DNA of 64,000 nt from Crocodylus rhombifer (GCA_038503035.1 JAVSML010024569.1:558001-622000); one strand, 5' to 3'. Positions 12,258 through 24,577 are shown, counted from the stretch's first letter. Made by a program: numbers and translations. Notes: a model not told the origin generated them from the letters alone.

Positions 12258-13677
12258 AGGTGAGATTACACATTAGCATTAGCAAATGCTAATTTTAAGG
12301 AATGTTAGCCTGTGTTAAGGTAAATAAGTACTAGTGACCAGTCGCACACTAGGGGTTAATACTCACTCTAATTCATACTACACAGACCTGCAGCTAGAGG
12401 GCTGGCAAGCAGGGGTGTGGCTAGGGCCTGCAAGTCTGCTCCATGCCTGGCTCCCCTTACTGGCTCTCTAGCCACAGTATAGGCAAGGGAGGATGGTGAG
12501 GGGGTGCCCTCCAGCCCCTAAATTGCCCTGCTACCCCCCATGGGCAGTAAGGCCCACAGGGAGCCCTCAGCAGGCTTGAACAACTCAGCCACGCCCCACC
12601 CCCAGCCAGTTCTCTGCTTTCCTGCCCCTACCCTGCCCCAGCATCATGTGGCTGTGGCTCCTAGCTGCATCACTGGACTGCAGAGCATGGGACTGCACTG
12701 GTACAAGGGGGAGGGGTGTGTGTGTGTGCATGCACGTGCGAGCAGGCTTGGGGCAGCATACACACGTGTGCATGCAGGCAGGCTCAGGGGCAGTGTGTGC
12801 GTGTGTGTGTGTGTGTGTGCGCGTGTGCACACACATGCACATGTGTGCTGGCACGAGGCAGAGAGTGTATATTTATATAGTTTGTGCAAGTTTTTGTATG
12901 CACAGGCATGGAGGCAGAGAGTGTGTGCGCATGTGCAGGTGTGGGGAGAGAGAGGGTGTGCGCATAGAGAGTGTGTGCATGTTCATAGGGTAAGTCCCAC
13001 ATGCATACCCCACCACTGTATACCCACAGCCCCCCCACAAACCTATACCCATCCCCCACAACATACAAGAGTAAGACTTCACTTTAAGTTATTGTGCAAT
13101 CACCTTTGTGTACACTATACAAATGCATGTAAATCAAGACAAAAATATTTTTTAAATCAAATTAATAAATCTTGTAGAGGTTTGCTTTTTAGAATATAAT
13201 TTGGTGGTTTTCTCATTTTGAGATGGCAAAACCCCTTGCTGAAAGGCGTACTTCCAGGGGCAAGGGGAGGGACTTCTGGTGGCAAAGGTCAGTGGTTGGG
13301 GGTGGGACTTCCAGTCACAAGAAGGTGATCAGGGGGCAGGGTCCTGTCAAGGGGCAGGGCTACCCATGCGACCCTCAACAGCTTGCCAAAACTCAGTAAG
13401 TGGCCCTCTGCCCAAAATAATTGCCCATCCCTGTGTTAAGGCATTCCCCATCCTCGTACCTATTGTAGCTTGCTGCCATGGCAAAATTCCACAGCACCCC
13501 TGTTCATTTCAGACGGCACACTTTTGTGCTCCCTGGTTGGGAAACGCTGCTCTAGAGGCATATCAGAGCTCTGCATGTTAGAGTGGGTATTAACCATTAG
13601 CCTTGACTTGCTCACACACATTTAACACTGCCTATCATTCTTGAGAGTTAGCATGGGCTAACTGTAATATGCAACTA
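12258..13677. mobile_element. Inverted-repeat DNA element with a TG-rich core, probably composite
   Basis: The outer ~120 bases of each side are inverted copies. The left has ggttaatactcactctaa at about 12353 and the right has ttagagtgggtattaacc at about 13579. Further out, attacacattagc pairs with gctaactgtaat, and gaatgttagcctgtgtta pairs with aacactgcctatcattc. The interior contains a TG microsatellite and two orphan hAT-type right ends, ttgcccatccctg (about 13419-13431) and ggttgggaaacgctg (about 13536-13550). No target duplication was resolved and no transposase is present. Confidence 0.6.
12714..12865. repeat. Compound TG/CA microsatellite
   Basis: Imperfect alternating TG, CG and CA runs include a long (GT) run at about 12795-12820, preceded and followed by gtgcatgcacgtgcg and cacacacatgcacatgtg. 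Alternating purine-pyrimidine sequence can form Z-DNA, and the inverted TG/CA parts could form hairpins. The reading frames through it on both strands are artefacts. Confidence 0.85.
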
Positions 13678-15129
13678 AGTGCCAAGCGAATCTTTGTGGA
13701 CTGGGAAACCCTTATCAAGATCCAAGTTCAGCCCAAGCTGATTAAATGCCAAAACGTGCACAGTTTGTGAGTAAGGTCTCTCTCATCAAGGGCATCAGGC
13801 AAGGTAATTGAGCTTTCCAAATTTCTCCAGGGGTGTGTACATGTAAGACCCTCCCTTGTGGTTGATAAGATAAAAGTGTTGGTAGAGTTTCCTGTGCCTT
13901 AACCTAAAGAGAGTCCTTTCTGGGGTTAGCCAGCTACTACCACTGCTTTATCCTGTGATTCTCAGCACTTCCTGTCCTGCTGATGGACAAGCTACATAAG
14001 ACAGCACCGAAACAGTGCAATGGTCACCAGTATGTGCCAAAGCCTTCTGAGAGAGAGAGTGAATTTTATGTCCCACTCCAGCATTACGCAGTTCAGAGAC
14101 ACCTTTAAGGACAGGGAACATCCAGTCCTGAATCTAAGCTAGAAAGTCCTCCCTCAAGAACAAAGATATTCTGTGAATGAAAAGAAGTGTCTTCTGAAAA
14201 GATGGGCAGTCGAGACCCTCCTCTACTCTTCATGGCCCTTTTACTCTAATCACAGACTGCACTATTGCAAATAAGCACAAGTAACTTTATATTTCAGTTT
14301 CACACTGAAACCAGTGTAAATAGTTACTTGTATCATGATTCAAAATGTAACAGTTCGAGTTATTTTTGCATTGCACATTTTCAGACATCCTATAGACTAT
14401 GTAATATGTTCATTCTGCATGACAGTTATACTAAAAGGTATCTGTACCTTGTAAAAGTAAGGTTTCTACTACCTTTCTTAAACGGAAAGACATTACTTAT
14501 GCTATCATACTTATTCATTAAACACTTATCCACAAAGTCTCAGATAAGGATTCAAATCTGACATTCTTAAAATACGCCAGTTATGGGGAGAGCGGGGGGA
14601 GGAAAATAGTTTCATTTTAAGATAATTCTGAAAATAACAAAATTTTAAGGCAAATTAGTAGTTACTGAAGTAAATTTATCAAATCTGTTTTACATGAAAC
14701 ACTTAGCAAATACAAAAGAAAGAGTCAGATAAAGAATTCAAAAATCACTTAAAAGGAGAATAGCTCCCACTGCATTGTACTATACATGGAATACAAGAAA
14801 AAAAAAATCATAAAAAAGAAAATAAGCTGCTTTAAAAAGCATCATTCCTTCAGGGAATTTTGTCTTCGTAAGTTTTAAAACTAAAAAAAACCTCCCAAAA
14901 AACCCCCAAGCAAACAAAAATACAAATACCAGGTTCTTCCATGATAGCCAGCCACTTCCTACAGTAACTGACTTAAGACTCATGGCTAGGTAGGAAAACT
15001 GCATTCCTATCCTGTGAAACAAACTGATTTTTTTTGTGGGAGCAAACAAGACCAATGAGATCTCTCTCTCTCACTCTCAAATATTCCCATTGTTATGGCA
15101 CTCATTTAGCATATGGGAAACCCAAGTAC
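13678..15129. other. AT-rich unique sequence, no gene recognised
   Basis: Only short open frames and short A/T homopolymers (about 14800 and 14884) are present. Confidence 0.55.
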
Positions 15130-15865
15130 ACATCTCCACACTCCAATGAATGGTCACAGTACAAGATACATTTTAATGCAGCCGAAAGTAAGTTAATACC
15201 CCTGGGAACAAAGAATGCAGACTATACCTACAAGACAGTAGACACCATTTTGGAAAGCAGTGACTTAGAAAAGAGTTTAGAAAACAAGATAAATGCTTCA
15301 ATATGAGCTCTCAATACACTGCTGTGGCTAAAAGGGCAAGTGGAATCATTGGAGGGCCTCCACAACGTAGAAGCAGGGAAGGGATCTAACCTCCAGACAC
15401 AGCATTGCTAAGACTGGTATAAAAACACTGTTCTGGTGTCCACAGTTCAATATACTGGAGATGATCCATGGACTGAGAAGCAAGCCTTACAACATGAGGC
15501 TAAGAAATGCAGTCTATTCAGTATACAGGAGGCTGAGAGGCAAGTTGTCTGGGAGAAAAGAAAGATTGAGGGAGGGGACTATTTAAATCTTGCAGATAAA
15601 AAAGCATAAGAACTAATGGCTGAAACCTGAAGACAGACAACCTTAACTTTGAAATAAGACAATGCTTAACAGTAAGGATACTCAAACACTGGAACAGCTT
15701 AGGAGGAGAGCTCAAAGACTTAATATGTGGAATCCTTAAGAAGTGATATTTTTCTAAACACATTATAATCTAGTTTTTTGGGGGGAGAATCTTTCAGGCT
15801 ATGCGTACAAGTAGTCAGACTAAATCAACATAATGGTCCTTGCTGGAGCTAAGGTCTATGAATAC
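15130..15865 (+). mobile_element. Old CR1/L3-like LINE 3' fragment
   Basis: Translated pieces match the C-terminal region of CR1/L3 ORF2 in broken frames: LIPLGTKNADYTYK, then ILESSDLEKSL, then in another frame SQYTAVAKRASGIIG. Stops and frameshifts are frequent. The 3' end keeps a recognisable tail with 'agactaaatc', 'aatggtccttgctggagct' and 'tctatgaa' near 15858. It is much more decayed than the other copies, so it is an ancient insertion. Confidence 0.75.
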
Positions 15866-16612
15866 TTAATTTACTGGAAGTGGAAAAGGGAGAGTTGTTA
15901 TTAAATACGTGAATTTTATCTTGGCATCCCCCCCCCCCGCCGTTCCATTTTTCATATGAACATGAAAGGGTTTCACTGCTGGTTAGTTAGTATGGATTTT
16001 TTTTTTCCAACCAGAAAGAACCCAAAGCTCTGAAATACAGGAGCTGTTGAATTAAGGTTTGCTTTTTAATGGACCATAAAAAAATGCTGCTTATTTATTT
16101 TGCAATTTAAATTACTATTTTACAAGTACAAGAGTGAGGACTTGTGAAACAGGGCCAGTTTATCCTTTGTGTACTCATTTAAGCAGAGCTTCTTAAAGTT
16201 CTAGACTTGGCATAAATTAACATGCAGGAGATTTGAGGGCTTAAGAGATTTCTCCATTTTACAGACTTGATAATTACTGCACTTCATTCTTTAGTACATG
16301 ACATTTCCCTTTATTTAGTAGGTTTAGCTTTCTTAAGAAGCAACCTTCCAAAAAAACATTGGTAAACAAAGCACTTTACTAGGCTGAACTGCACTTGACA
16401 AACTCTGAGAAGGACCAATTTGCAAATACCAAAACACTAAAAATTATGGAATTTACAAACTTAACTTCGTCAGCTTTAACAACCAATTCACACATTTGCA
16501 CTATCAAACTGTAAAATAAAAAAAATCATGGTGTTTGCTTGCTGGTCAAATATTTTTGCTATCTGTCTCTATGAGAAGACATGCACAGTCTTGTAGTTAG
16601 AGCATTTTAAAG
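15866..16612. other. AT-rich unique sequence, no gene recognised
   Basis: It includes a C9 run at about 15930 and T and A runs near 16000 and 16080. Nothing coding was recognised. Confidence 0.55.
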
Positions 16613-16815
16613 CAACGGTTCTAAACTGGGGAGTACAGCACACTGCGGTGTTGAGACACCTTCGAAGTAATGCAAAAAAGCTGGCGTTCACGCCTATTGC
16701 TTTGTGTTCTGGCCTGCCCCAGCATCCTATGGACAAGCAAAGCCCTCAGCTGCTCTCCTGGAGACTCACGTTCCCACTTCTACCTGCTAGCAGTCTCTGC
16801 ACCAGCCAGCCCATG
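16613..16815. mobile_element. Probable left part of another old hAT element
   Basis: The sequence caacggttctaaactgggg at about 16614-16632 resembles the hAT left terminus cagcggttctcaaactgggg. It is followed by the usual sub-terminal 'acactgcggtgttgagacac' text. I could not identify the matching right end. The 176-bp element at 16824 may have inserted into it. Confidence 0.4.
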
Positions 16816-16823
16816 CTCTAGAG

Positions 16824-16999
16824 CAGTGGTTCCCAAACCCTGACAGATTGCACACCATCAATTTAAAATGACAGCCTTAAAAATACCACCAGCAAATTTC
16901 TGTCCTATAAAGTAATTATAATAAATATGTTAACACGTAGCACTGACAGGTTGTCTGCGTACTACTGGTGATACCCATGCCACAGGTTGGAAACCGCTG
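16824..16999. mobile_element. Short non-autonomous hAT element
   Basis: The left end cagtggttcccaaaccctg and the right end ccacaggttggaaaccgctg are inverted repeats. The flanks ctctagag (16816-16823) and ctctaaag (17000-17007) agree at 7 of 8 positions, matching the hAT target preference around CTCTAGAG. The length, 176 bp, is typical of internally deleted copies. Confidence 0.85.
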
Positions 17000-17007
17000 C
17001 TCTAAAG

Positions 17008-19389
17008 CACTCACTGCTGCAGGTGGGTGAGCAACATGGGGCCATGCTTTTCAGTCCAGCTCAACCTCCTGCTCCCAAAACTGGTGGCTCCAGTGGCTGG
17101 TGCTCGAGTCCCTAGAAGAGCAGCTGTGGCGGCACAGGTTGTGCTTGTTCCCTTGGGTACAGGAGGGAATTCTTAAATCATGGGAAAGCAAGTATTTATT
17201 AATGCTAAATATTCTTTTCATGGTTCTCAGTTTGTTCTCCTTGATTTAGAGGACTGAATTTACTGCAGTGATAAGTACTACATTTTCTTTTCTTTTCTCA
17301 AGGATTTAAGTTTTTTTTCAAATTTTTTTAACTGAATACCTTTCTTACAAACCAAAATAAGTGTTGTGCTCTTTTAACTATAGCTCTTCTGTTAGTGAAG
17401 CTCCTATGATACAATTAAATAAGAGGGGTTTTTTCAGATATTGGCATTCGAGCTTCTTCTTGACACCGTTTATTAGGCCCCATTACTTGTAAAATAACTG
17501 TTTTAGATATTTTTGGTAAAGGCCCTTAGATTCTATTTGGCATAGAAACATTTTAAATATGTATTTTAAACAATGTTAAGATATTCCCTAAAGGAATGTT
17601 AACAGTATGTGTGTGCGCATATATGTGGGCATATGGCAGGACAGGGAAGGATTTATCCCAACTTTTATCTTCATATCCTTAGCAATTCAATAGAAATAAT
17701 TAAAAATAGAAGAATTTCAGGATATGCAAGAACACCATTACAAAATTCCAGAATTAGGTTATCGACTTTGAAACTAGCTTTCTCTATTTCTAGAGAAGTG
17801 GTCTCCATCTTTGATAAGGGTTCTGTTTCAGCCAAGTTGTCTTTGTGCTTGTAGAGTAGTGTACCTTAACTTCAGCTAACCCAAGGATAATACCAACTTT
17901 TGTTGGCCCCAGAGTAACAGCACCAACGTCAGAACATCTTGCAGGCAACATACTGTCTATGAGCTTGGCTCATTTTTGTTTGAAGACATGCATTTGGAAC
18001 AGTGGCTATTCTTTACTTCAGAGCAGTCTCTGAGAAAAGAATGGCCCACTGTCCCTTCCAAATTCCATACCATCCTGCCTCACTGCCTCCTTTAGAGTAG
18101 TAATCACTCCTCCTACAGCTGACCCAACTACTCTGTACTGCAGACGCCAATAATCACAGAGTAATTCCATTCTGTGTTCTAACAGTACCTACAGAAAATG
18201 GTTGGTGAAATTAGTAGGAAGGGAAACTAAATCAAGGTCACCATTCCTCTGTATTCCTGGTATTAAGAAATGTATATCTTTTAAAATCATTTGCTCTGTA
18301 AAGAACAGTTTCATGCTCACTCTCCCCTTCCCCCCCACCCCCACAGTCCAAAAGCAGTAAAGCAAATAGCATTTGTGGATACAGCATGACCTCCCCCCAT
18401 AAAAATACATTGTCTTGAATTTTCAAACACTTTTGCTTTTTCTTCAAATGTCTTCAAGATTAAATGCAACTAATTTTAGTCCCTCTATGTCTACAGAATT
18501 GTTGTAGATTTTATTACTTTTCATTTACAATTGATTGATTTTTTTCTCTAAACACTATGTCAGTTTCTTTGTTTCCCTCCTCCATATGGCTCATAGTTGT
18601 AAAAGTAAATATTTAATATGGGAAACTTTGTTTTTGCAATTACTGTAATTGCAAAAATCCTGATATCATCTTGATTTTTTTTTTTTTGCCTTAAATGCTT
18701 GGTCATATGTGAATGGAAAGTTTAATCATATTCAAAGTTGTTTGTTTATTAAGATAAGGCTCATACCAGTTCCTTTTATGCATTCAAGGTCACAGCTAAA
18801 TCTCAGAGGAAACTCCTCTGCAAGTACGTGCAATGACATCCTCAGAAGCAATGAACAAGAAACTGCTGAGATACGTGAATACCATCTTTGAAACCTTGCT
18901 TGCCAGCTGTTATATGCCTTCCCTCATCTCCTGCTAATTCTGAAAGTAATTCACAAGATACAGCAGGACAATGCAATCGCCATTCAGTCTGATACAGATG
19001 TCAAGGGATCAGTGCTCTGTCCTTCAGAAAGGCTTCACGCATATAAAAACAACCCAACTGTTCTCCCTCCTTGACACCATTTAGGAACTTCAAGATTACA
19101 GGTATTTGGAATTATAAAGAACATAATTTTGTCTACTTCTACAAGAAAAGTCACATCACACATTCAATATATATTTGCTTTTTATTTATAAAAGCTCAAA
19201 GAATTAGTTGTTTGAAAAAAAAATGTAAATTTCAGGTTTTTAAAGTGCTACTCAAAGGCCTTAATTTAATTTTAGTTAAAGCTCAAAATAGGAAGGCTCA
19301 AAATATGTTTTGTTAAACAACTAACACAGCTCTTTTTAAAGCTGTAAAATTTAACTTTTTATAGCACATGATCCATTGTCACAGTACTG
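17008..19389. other. Mostly AT-rich unique sequence, no gene recognised
   Basis: Besides the 27-bp palindrome at 18631, I see only short open frames. The text tctagagaagtggtctcc near 17790 resembles an hAT left end, but no right end was found. Confidence 0.55.
18631..18657. repeat. 27-bp perfect palindrome
   Basis: The arms tttttgcaattac (18631-18643) and gtaattgcaaaaa (18645-18657) are exact inverse complements around a single T. The symmetric core also makes two TTGCAAT-like half sites, so it could bind a dimeric factor; this is only a possibility. Confidence 0.85.
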
Positions 19390-19397
19390 TTTTAAAC

Positions 19398-19584
19398 CAA
19401 AGGTGGCCAGTTTGAGGCATGGGTGCCATGTGGCAGATCAGGGCGGTGAGGACAGGCAAAGTGGCAGATAGGGCAGGGAGCAGAACACTGAGCAACAGAT
19501 TAAGTAAGGGAAAGGAATCAAAGTGGACCTTTGGGAAAGGGCAGCTATTTTGTGGCATGCCTGCCAAAGTTTGTCTCCCTACCG
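19398..19584. mobile_element. Short non-autonomous hAT element
   Basis: The left end caaaggtggccagtttgagg and the right end (inverted) cggtagggagacaaacttt resemble the hAT terminus caggggtggccaaactt. The flanks ttttaaac (19390-19397) and tttcaaac (19585-19592) agree at 7 of 8 positions. The termini are diverged, so the element is old. Confidence 0.65.
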
Positions 19585-19592
19585 TTTCAAAC

Positions 19593-21006
19593 TAAGTATT
19601 AGATACAGCTAAAATTCATGATTCTAAAAATGTTGGTTCTTGACACCTTACTTTCATGACAGTTTTGTTTTGTTCCAATTACTCAGGTTTTGCACTTGGT
19701 TTCCTTTTTCGGGGGGGAGAGGGGGGAGAAAGAGGGCTGTCCTAAATGCACTTTATTGAGTTATGAAGGAGACTTTTATAAATGGTGATATGCTATTTAA
19801 AAAGTGAATTCAGAGACTACTGAAAGGTAAATACATCTCGAACCCAAGACCTGGGTTCATGCAACCAGTGCCAGTACCACACACAATGCAATTACAGGCC
19901 TTTGCACACTGCTCGGTCAATGTGCCTTCATTCTGTCAAGAACCATCCTAAGCAACACGAGAATAAATTCTCCAGGCCCATCTAAATGGCTGGCTTCTCT
20001 GCTGCAACCAGCAACAGGGATGCCAATTAGTTGAGATTATAATGGTGTTTTCAATTTTATAAGAAGATTTTTGCACATTTTTCAGGGAGTAGAGAAGGGG
20101 AAACATTTCACTCCTACAGAAATGTCTAATATTAAGCTAGAATTTTAATATTCTTTCAATGGTCATAAAAAAAAAAAATCACATATATTTAAAAACTAAG
20201 CTGGGATTTCTTCTCATATGATCAAGGGTCAGTTTTCAAAGGTGTTTAGGTGCCTTAAGATGCAATCACATGCCCAAAATGTTTTGTTGGGTTTTTTTAA
20301 GGATATAAGAGCAGGTTAATGTAATTGAACCATATTTTATAGCATCATGATAATCTCTTAACTTGATGCTGCTCATGGTAGTCAAGATTAAGGCTGGACT
20401 GTGTTTCAAAACAACAGCCAGAACAAAGTTAGAGAGAGAAACAACCTTTTTTATCTCTCTACATACCCAGCTGTGTGTTTCCTAGCTCTTGCAGGAGCTA
20501 GGAAACACTGATCTCCCAAAGATGCCACTGAACAGCATGTCACAGTTTTCCCCTCATATAAAAAGGAAAAACAAACAAATAAACGATTAAGGATCGGAAC
20601 CGCATGTCTTTATAAAAGGCTCTCCCATGCACAACAGGTCTCCCTTCCCTCCTATATAAAGCTACAATGACAGCCCTGTTCCATCGCAGCTGTAATCTTT
20701 GGAGAAAACACACCCTGGAAAGGCTCCACAATATCATCATTTCTCAGTAGTGGAAGAACTGCTTCGGACTACATCAACTCCTAACCAAAGGTGAGCAAAG
20801 TTTTGCTTGATAAATACTTAATTAATTGAAAAGTTCTGAAGGTATTTGCAAATCTACATCCAAATTACCAAGTCATTTCAGCTGCAAAAGTAATTTAAAA
20901 AAATCCAGGATAGATTCATATAACCGGCAGCTAAAGGAGCAGAGGAACATCTTTTTGTCAACTGGCACAAGGTCACAGTACTCATAAGAAGTAGGTGCAA
21001 TCCCTC
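19593..21006. other. AT-rich unique sequence, no gene recognised
   Basis: It contains the hairpin at 20475. Near 19831 cgaacccaagacctgggttc forms a small palindrome reminiscent of a tRNA B-box on the minus strand; this is too weak for a call. Confidence 0.5.
20475..20508. repeat. Perfect hairpin, 14-bp arms
   Basis: The arms gtgtttcctagctc (20475-20488) and gagctaggaaacac (20495-20508) are exact inverse complements around the 6-base loop ttgcag. No larger element was recognised around it. Confidence 0.9.
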
Positions 21007-21822
21007 CTCCTCAAGGTTGGACAAATGGGCAGAAAACAACAGAATGCGATTTAACAAGGAGAAATGCAAAGTGCTGCACCTAGGGAGGAAAAATAGCCAA
21101 CATACCTACTGCCTAGGAAATGACCTGCTCAGCAGCATGAAAGCAGAAAGGGATCTTGGAGTCCTAGTGGACTCCAAGATGAACATGAGCCGTCAGTGTG
21201 ACGAAGTCATCAGCAAAGCTAATGGCACTTTATCATGCATCAGCAGATGCATGACAAACAGAACCAAGGAGGTAATACTTCCCCTCTATCGGGCACCGGT
21301 CAGACCGCAGTTGGAGTACTGCGTCCAGTTTTGGGCGCCACACTTCAAGAGGGATGTGGATAACCTGGAGAGGGTCCAGAGAAGGGCCACTCCTATGGTT
21401 AAGGGCTTGCAGGCCAAGCCCTACAAGGAGAGACTAGGGCACCTGGACCTCTTCAGCCTCCGCAAGAGAAGGTTGAGAGGTGACCTGGTGGTTGCCTATA
21501 AATTCATCACGGGGGCATGGAAGGGAACTGGTGAGCCTCTACTCACCAAGGCGCCCCTGGGGGTTACAAGAAATAATGGCCATAAGCTAGCAAAGAGCAG
21601 ATTTAGACTGAACATTAGGAAGAACTTCTTCACAGTGACAGTGGCCAAAATCTGGAATGGGCTCCCAAGGGAGGTGGTACTCTCCCCTACCCTCCAAGAG
21701 GAGGCTGGATGGGCATCTGGCTAGGCTCATCTGAACCCAGCACTCTTTGCTGCCTACGCAGGGTGTCGGACTCAATGGTCTATTGAGGTCCTTTCTGACC
21801 CTAACATCTATGAATCTAAGGG
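21007..21822 (+). mobile_element. CR1 LINE 3' fragment (C-terminal ORF2 plus 3' UTR)
   Basis: The open stretch from 21017 to 21724 encodes the CR1 C-terminal region just downstream of the RT catalytic core. It has CKVLHLGRKN, DLGVLVDSKMN, RPQLEYCVQFW, LERVQRRA, LFSLRKRRLRGDLV and IWNGLPREVV. The frame then ends in a short 3' UTR containing 'cggactcaatggtc' and 'cctttctgaccctaacatc' before 'tatgaatct' near 21820. The RT palm motifs are missing, so it is a strongly 5'-truncated copy. It differs clearly from the 37-39 kb copy (for example LRKRRLRG against LEKHRLRG), which points to a different CR1 subfamily. It is a dead fragment although the frame is open for 235 codons. Confidence 0.9.
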
Positions 21823-22312
21823 GATTGTGGATGCAAAACCTCACCTCCCAGAGAAAACCTTAACTACCACAATGTGGAATATTCTAGGAGGTAGGCCCTA
21901 CATCTCTCCCATTGACATTGTTAATTTACTTAAAATGGGACAAACACTCACCAACACAAGCACTGGACCCTAGACATGATACAAGAGTTCAAATCCATGT
22001 CCTGACATCAAAGGTATCCCACATTTCAGAGGATACCACTAATGGCCTGGATGTGTAGGAATTCATTAGGAGGCAAATCTCTAGGTCTTTCCTCTTGACA
22101 GTGTTCCACTTCTGTGCAAAATACTTACACTTTGAGACACCAAAGAAAAGAGCAAGAATGACTTGGTAAGCCTGATAGTGACAGTAGTCATGCAAGAGGT
22201 AGAACAGCAAGGTTCCAGCCCCCATATTACTGAACGTTTAGTATTAACTGATGTGAAAAGGGAAGAGTCAACAGGAGAGGCAGAAAGCATCCCCCATCAT
22301 GTGGCTAAATAC
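21823..22312. other. Unassigned sequence between a CR1 fragment and a tRNA-like repeat
   Basis: No gene was recognised. gagttcaaatccatgtcctg near 21984 resembles a degenerate B-box and may be a remnant of the same SINE class as 22313-22440. Confidence 0.4.
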
Positions 22313-22440
22313 CCTATGGCCAGATCATTGGGACACTCAAACGGGAGACATGGCTTCCAATCCCCCCGGACAGAAGAGGAAACATAATTGAGAACTCGCA
22401 CATTTTAAGCCAATACCTTAACTACTGGGCTACTGGATAA
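22313..22440. repeat. Inverted pair of tRNA-like (SINE-type) modules
   Basis: The left half on the plus strand reads tatggccagatcattggga, then cactcaaacgggagacatgg and cttccaatccc: the layout of a tRNA-derived SINE head (cagtggttagggcactc, then a B-box-like gttcaaatccc). The right half reads similarly on the minus strand: agtagcccagtagttaaggt at 22440-22418, then a degenerate gagttctcaatta. The two meet head to head near 22368. The pattern resembles palindromic tRNA-derived repeats of reptiles. Both halves are strongly mutated. Confidence 0.5.
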
Positions 22441-24530
22441 AAGGAATACAACAGCACTTCTGTGGATCAACCTATTTGCTTCCTTTATCTTTCTTCCAAA
22501 TTAAACATCTCATTTGGTGTTAAACTAAAAAAAATGTTTTTTTCCCCATCTTAAACTGAACATTTTCTTTCTTTTTTTGGTTTGGTAGATATCCTTAATC
22601 CCCCCAAAACAGCTATTTATAAAGCCTATTCATATAGTGTATTCCCAATGTAGTTACCTAATGGACACACCTGGATGACCCTACCTGACCTATTACGCCC
22701 CCTTATTCAGCCATGAATACTCAACCCTGTCAAGAGACATCCAGAGAATCCAGTGGTGCATACAGATGGGTCATCATTCCCCCCACCCCCCCGAGGCCCC
22801 AGCATAAACAGGAAATAGTCTTTTGTGCCCTTGTGGACTAATCATTTTCACTTCAAAAAAGTATTTACAGTCCCATCTTTGAAGGAAAACAAGGGTTGAG
22901 AATAAGTGCCAAGCAAGCATCACTGGATAGATGAGTAGGGGAAAGGATTCCTGGTTTTAGCCAGGCAGTTTAGTTATGTTTGAATTATCTGAAGGTAATC
23001 TGGGAAGCCTGGCATTGAAATCTATGCACTGTTTCAGAGTTAGTACAAACCACTTCAAATGAATTCCTTTAGTATATCTGTTAAGGTTTTCTTCTCTAAT
23101 ACATGTATTTGATTCAGCTGCTATCTGATATTCAGTACAGAACTGTAAACCTGTAAAAGCCATTAAAAATCCATAAAAAAGGATTCAGATGGTAAATGTG
23201 GGTTACATTTTCCTCTTTATATATGGATTTGGCTATTCAAATCCTATTAACATTTACAGCAATTACAATACCACATCCCTCTGCATGGTCAAAAACAATT
23301 AAGTCAAAGTGTAATTTCCTAAATACGTTGATAAGAAATATCAAGAGAACAATTTATTTTTCACCAACATTTGAAGAACATTTTGTATTGAAAAAAGTGT
23401 ATCAACTGTTTGCCTGTGAGGAGAAACGGTAAAGAAGAGAGACAAAAAATTTTGTCGAACCTGTTTTTTGTGTAGCTCAGATGAGAATGGAACACTACTG
23501 ATAATTCTTACAAGGCTCACAGTCAAATTGGGAGATTTGGTCCTCCTTTGGTGTGCATGGCAGCAGGGTAAATATCTTCAAATTTTACGACAGCATGTAT
23601 CAGTTTGAGAACATCTAAACTTATAAACTCAGGTCTTATTTGCCCCATGAGCCTGCAATGCAAAAATTATTTGGAGCTTAGGAGAGCACAGTCTTCAAAA
23701 TAAAACAGTCATGGTTCAAACCATGCCAGACTTAAAGTCTGCAATAATGATTTCACTTTGTACTTACACAGATAAAACAAGTGAAGAACGTCCCATCACA
23801 GTAACAAATACAAAAAGCTGAACCTATATAGTTAAACTAATCTCATTATAGGCACATACTATACAAGGGTCAGCATGGAAATCCACAGCATATGTATAGC
23901 GTAGTGCATAAAGTGATTTTTTTGCCATTTGAATTCAGCTTTTCTAACAGTCAGATTGTTAGTGTGATATTCATATACGAGGAGTGCATTTTTTCTCTAC
24001 CCTACATAGTGGTAAAAGAATGGTGTATGTGTATCACGGTTAAAAAATACGGTACCAGAAGTTTCTATAACCCTGTTCTGTATACATACGTTTCTATTTA
24101 GTCAATGAATTCTCTTATTCTCTCATGTTCCACATACACTGCAATAGCTTTAAAATAACCACTGTACTGCAGAATGCGTTACCAATAGTATATACAACTA
24201 CTATGCCTCTGAATCTTCAAATTGGTAGCCAAATTATTTAAAAAGAATACCTTTGTATATAAATCAGTATTTTAATCTTCTGGCCTTCGCTGGTCAGATT
24301 ATGAAGTCTAATACCCACATTGGTGATTGTGATGTCCATGTAAAGCTGCTACACCCAAATATTAAGTTTTGTTCTGGCATCCCAAAAGGTGTGGATGGTT
24401 TTTCCCTCTTTGCCAAAGATGTCCTTTTAAGTCCTGCCCATGCTAGATAATTAATTTGGTTTTAGAAAAGTAGCAAAAGCAATTGATCTTGGGGAAAACA
24501 ACAACAAAACCCCCCAAACAAATGACAGCA

Positions 24531-24577
24531 ATATGAACTAGACCTAGTTCTGAAAATATGAACTAGACCTAGTTCTG
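24531..24577. repeat. Two tandem copies of a 22-bp palindromic unit
   Basis: The unit atatgaactagacctagttc plus tg occurs at 24531-24552 and again, identical, at 24556-24577. Each unit contains gaacta...tagttc, so each can form a hairpin. Origin unknown; a recent local duplication is the simplest explanation. Confidence 0.9.

Noticed and set aside
12540..13199. Plus-strand frame of 219 codons and several antisense frames
   Set aside because: They translate the TG/CA microsatellite into Cys-Val or His-Thr repeats.
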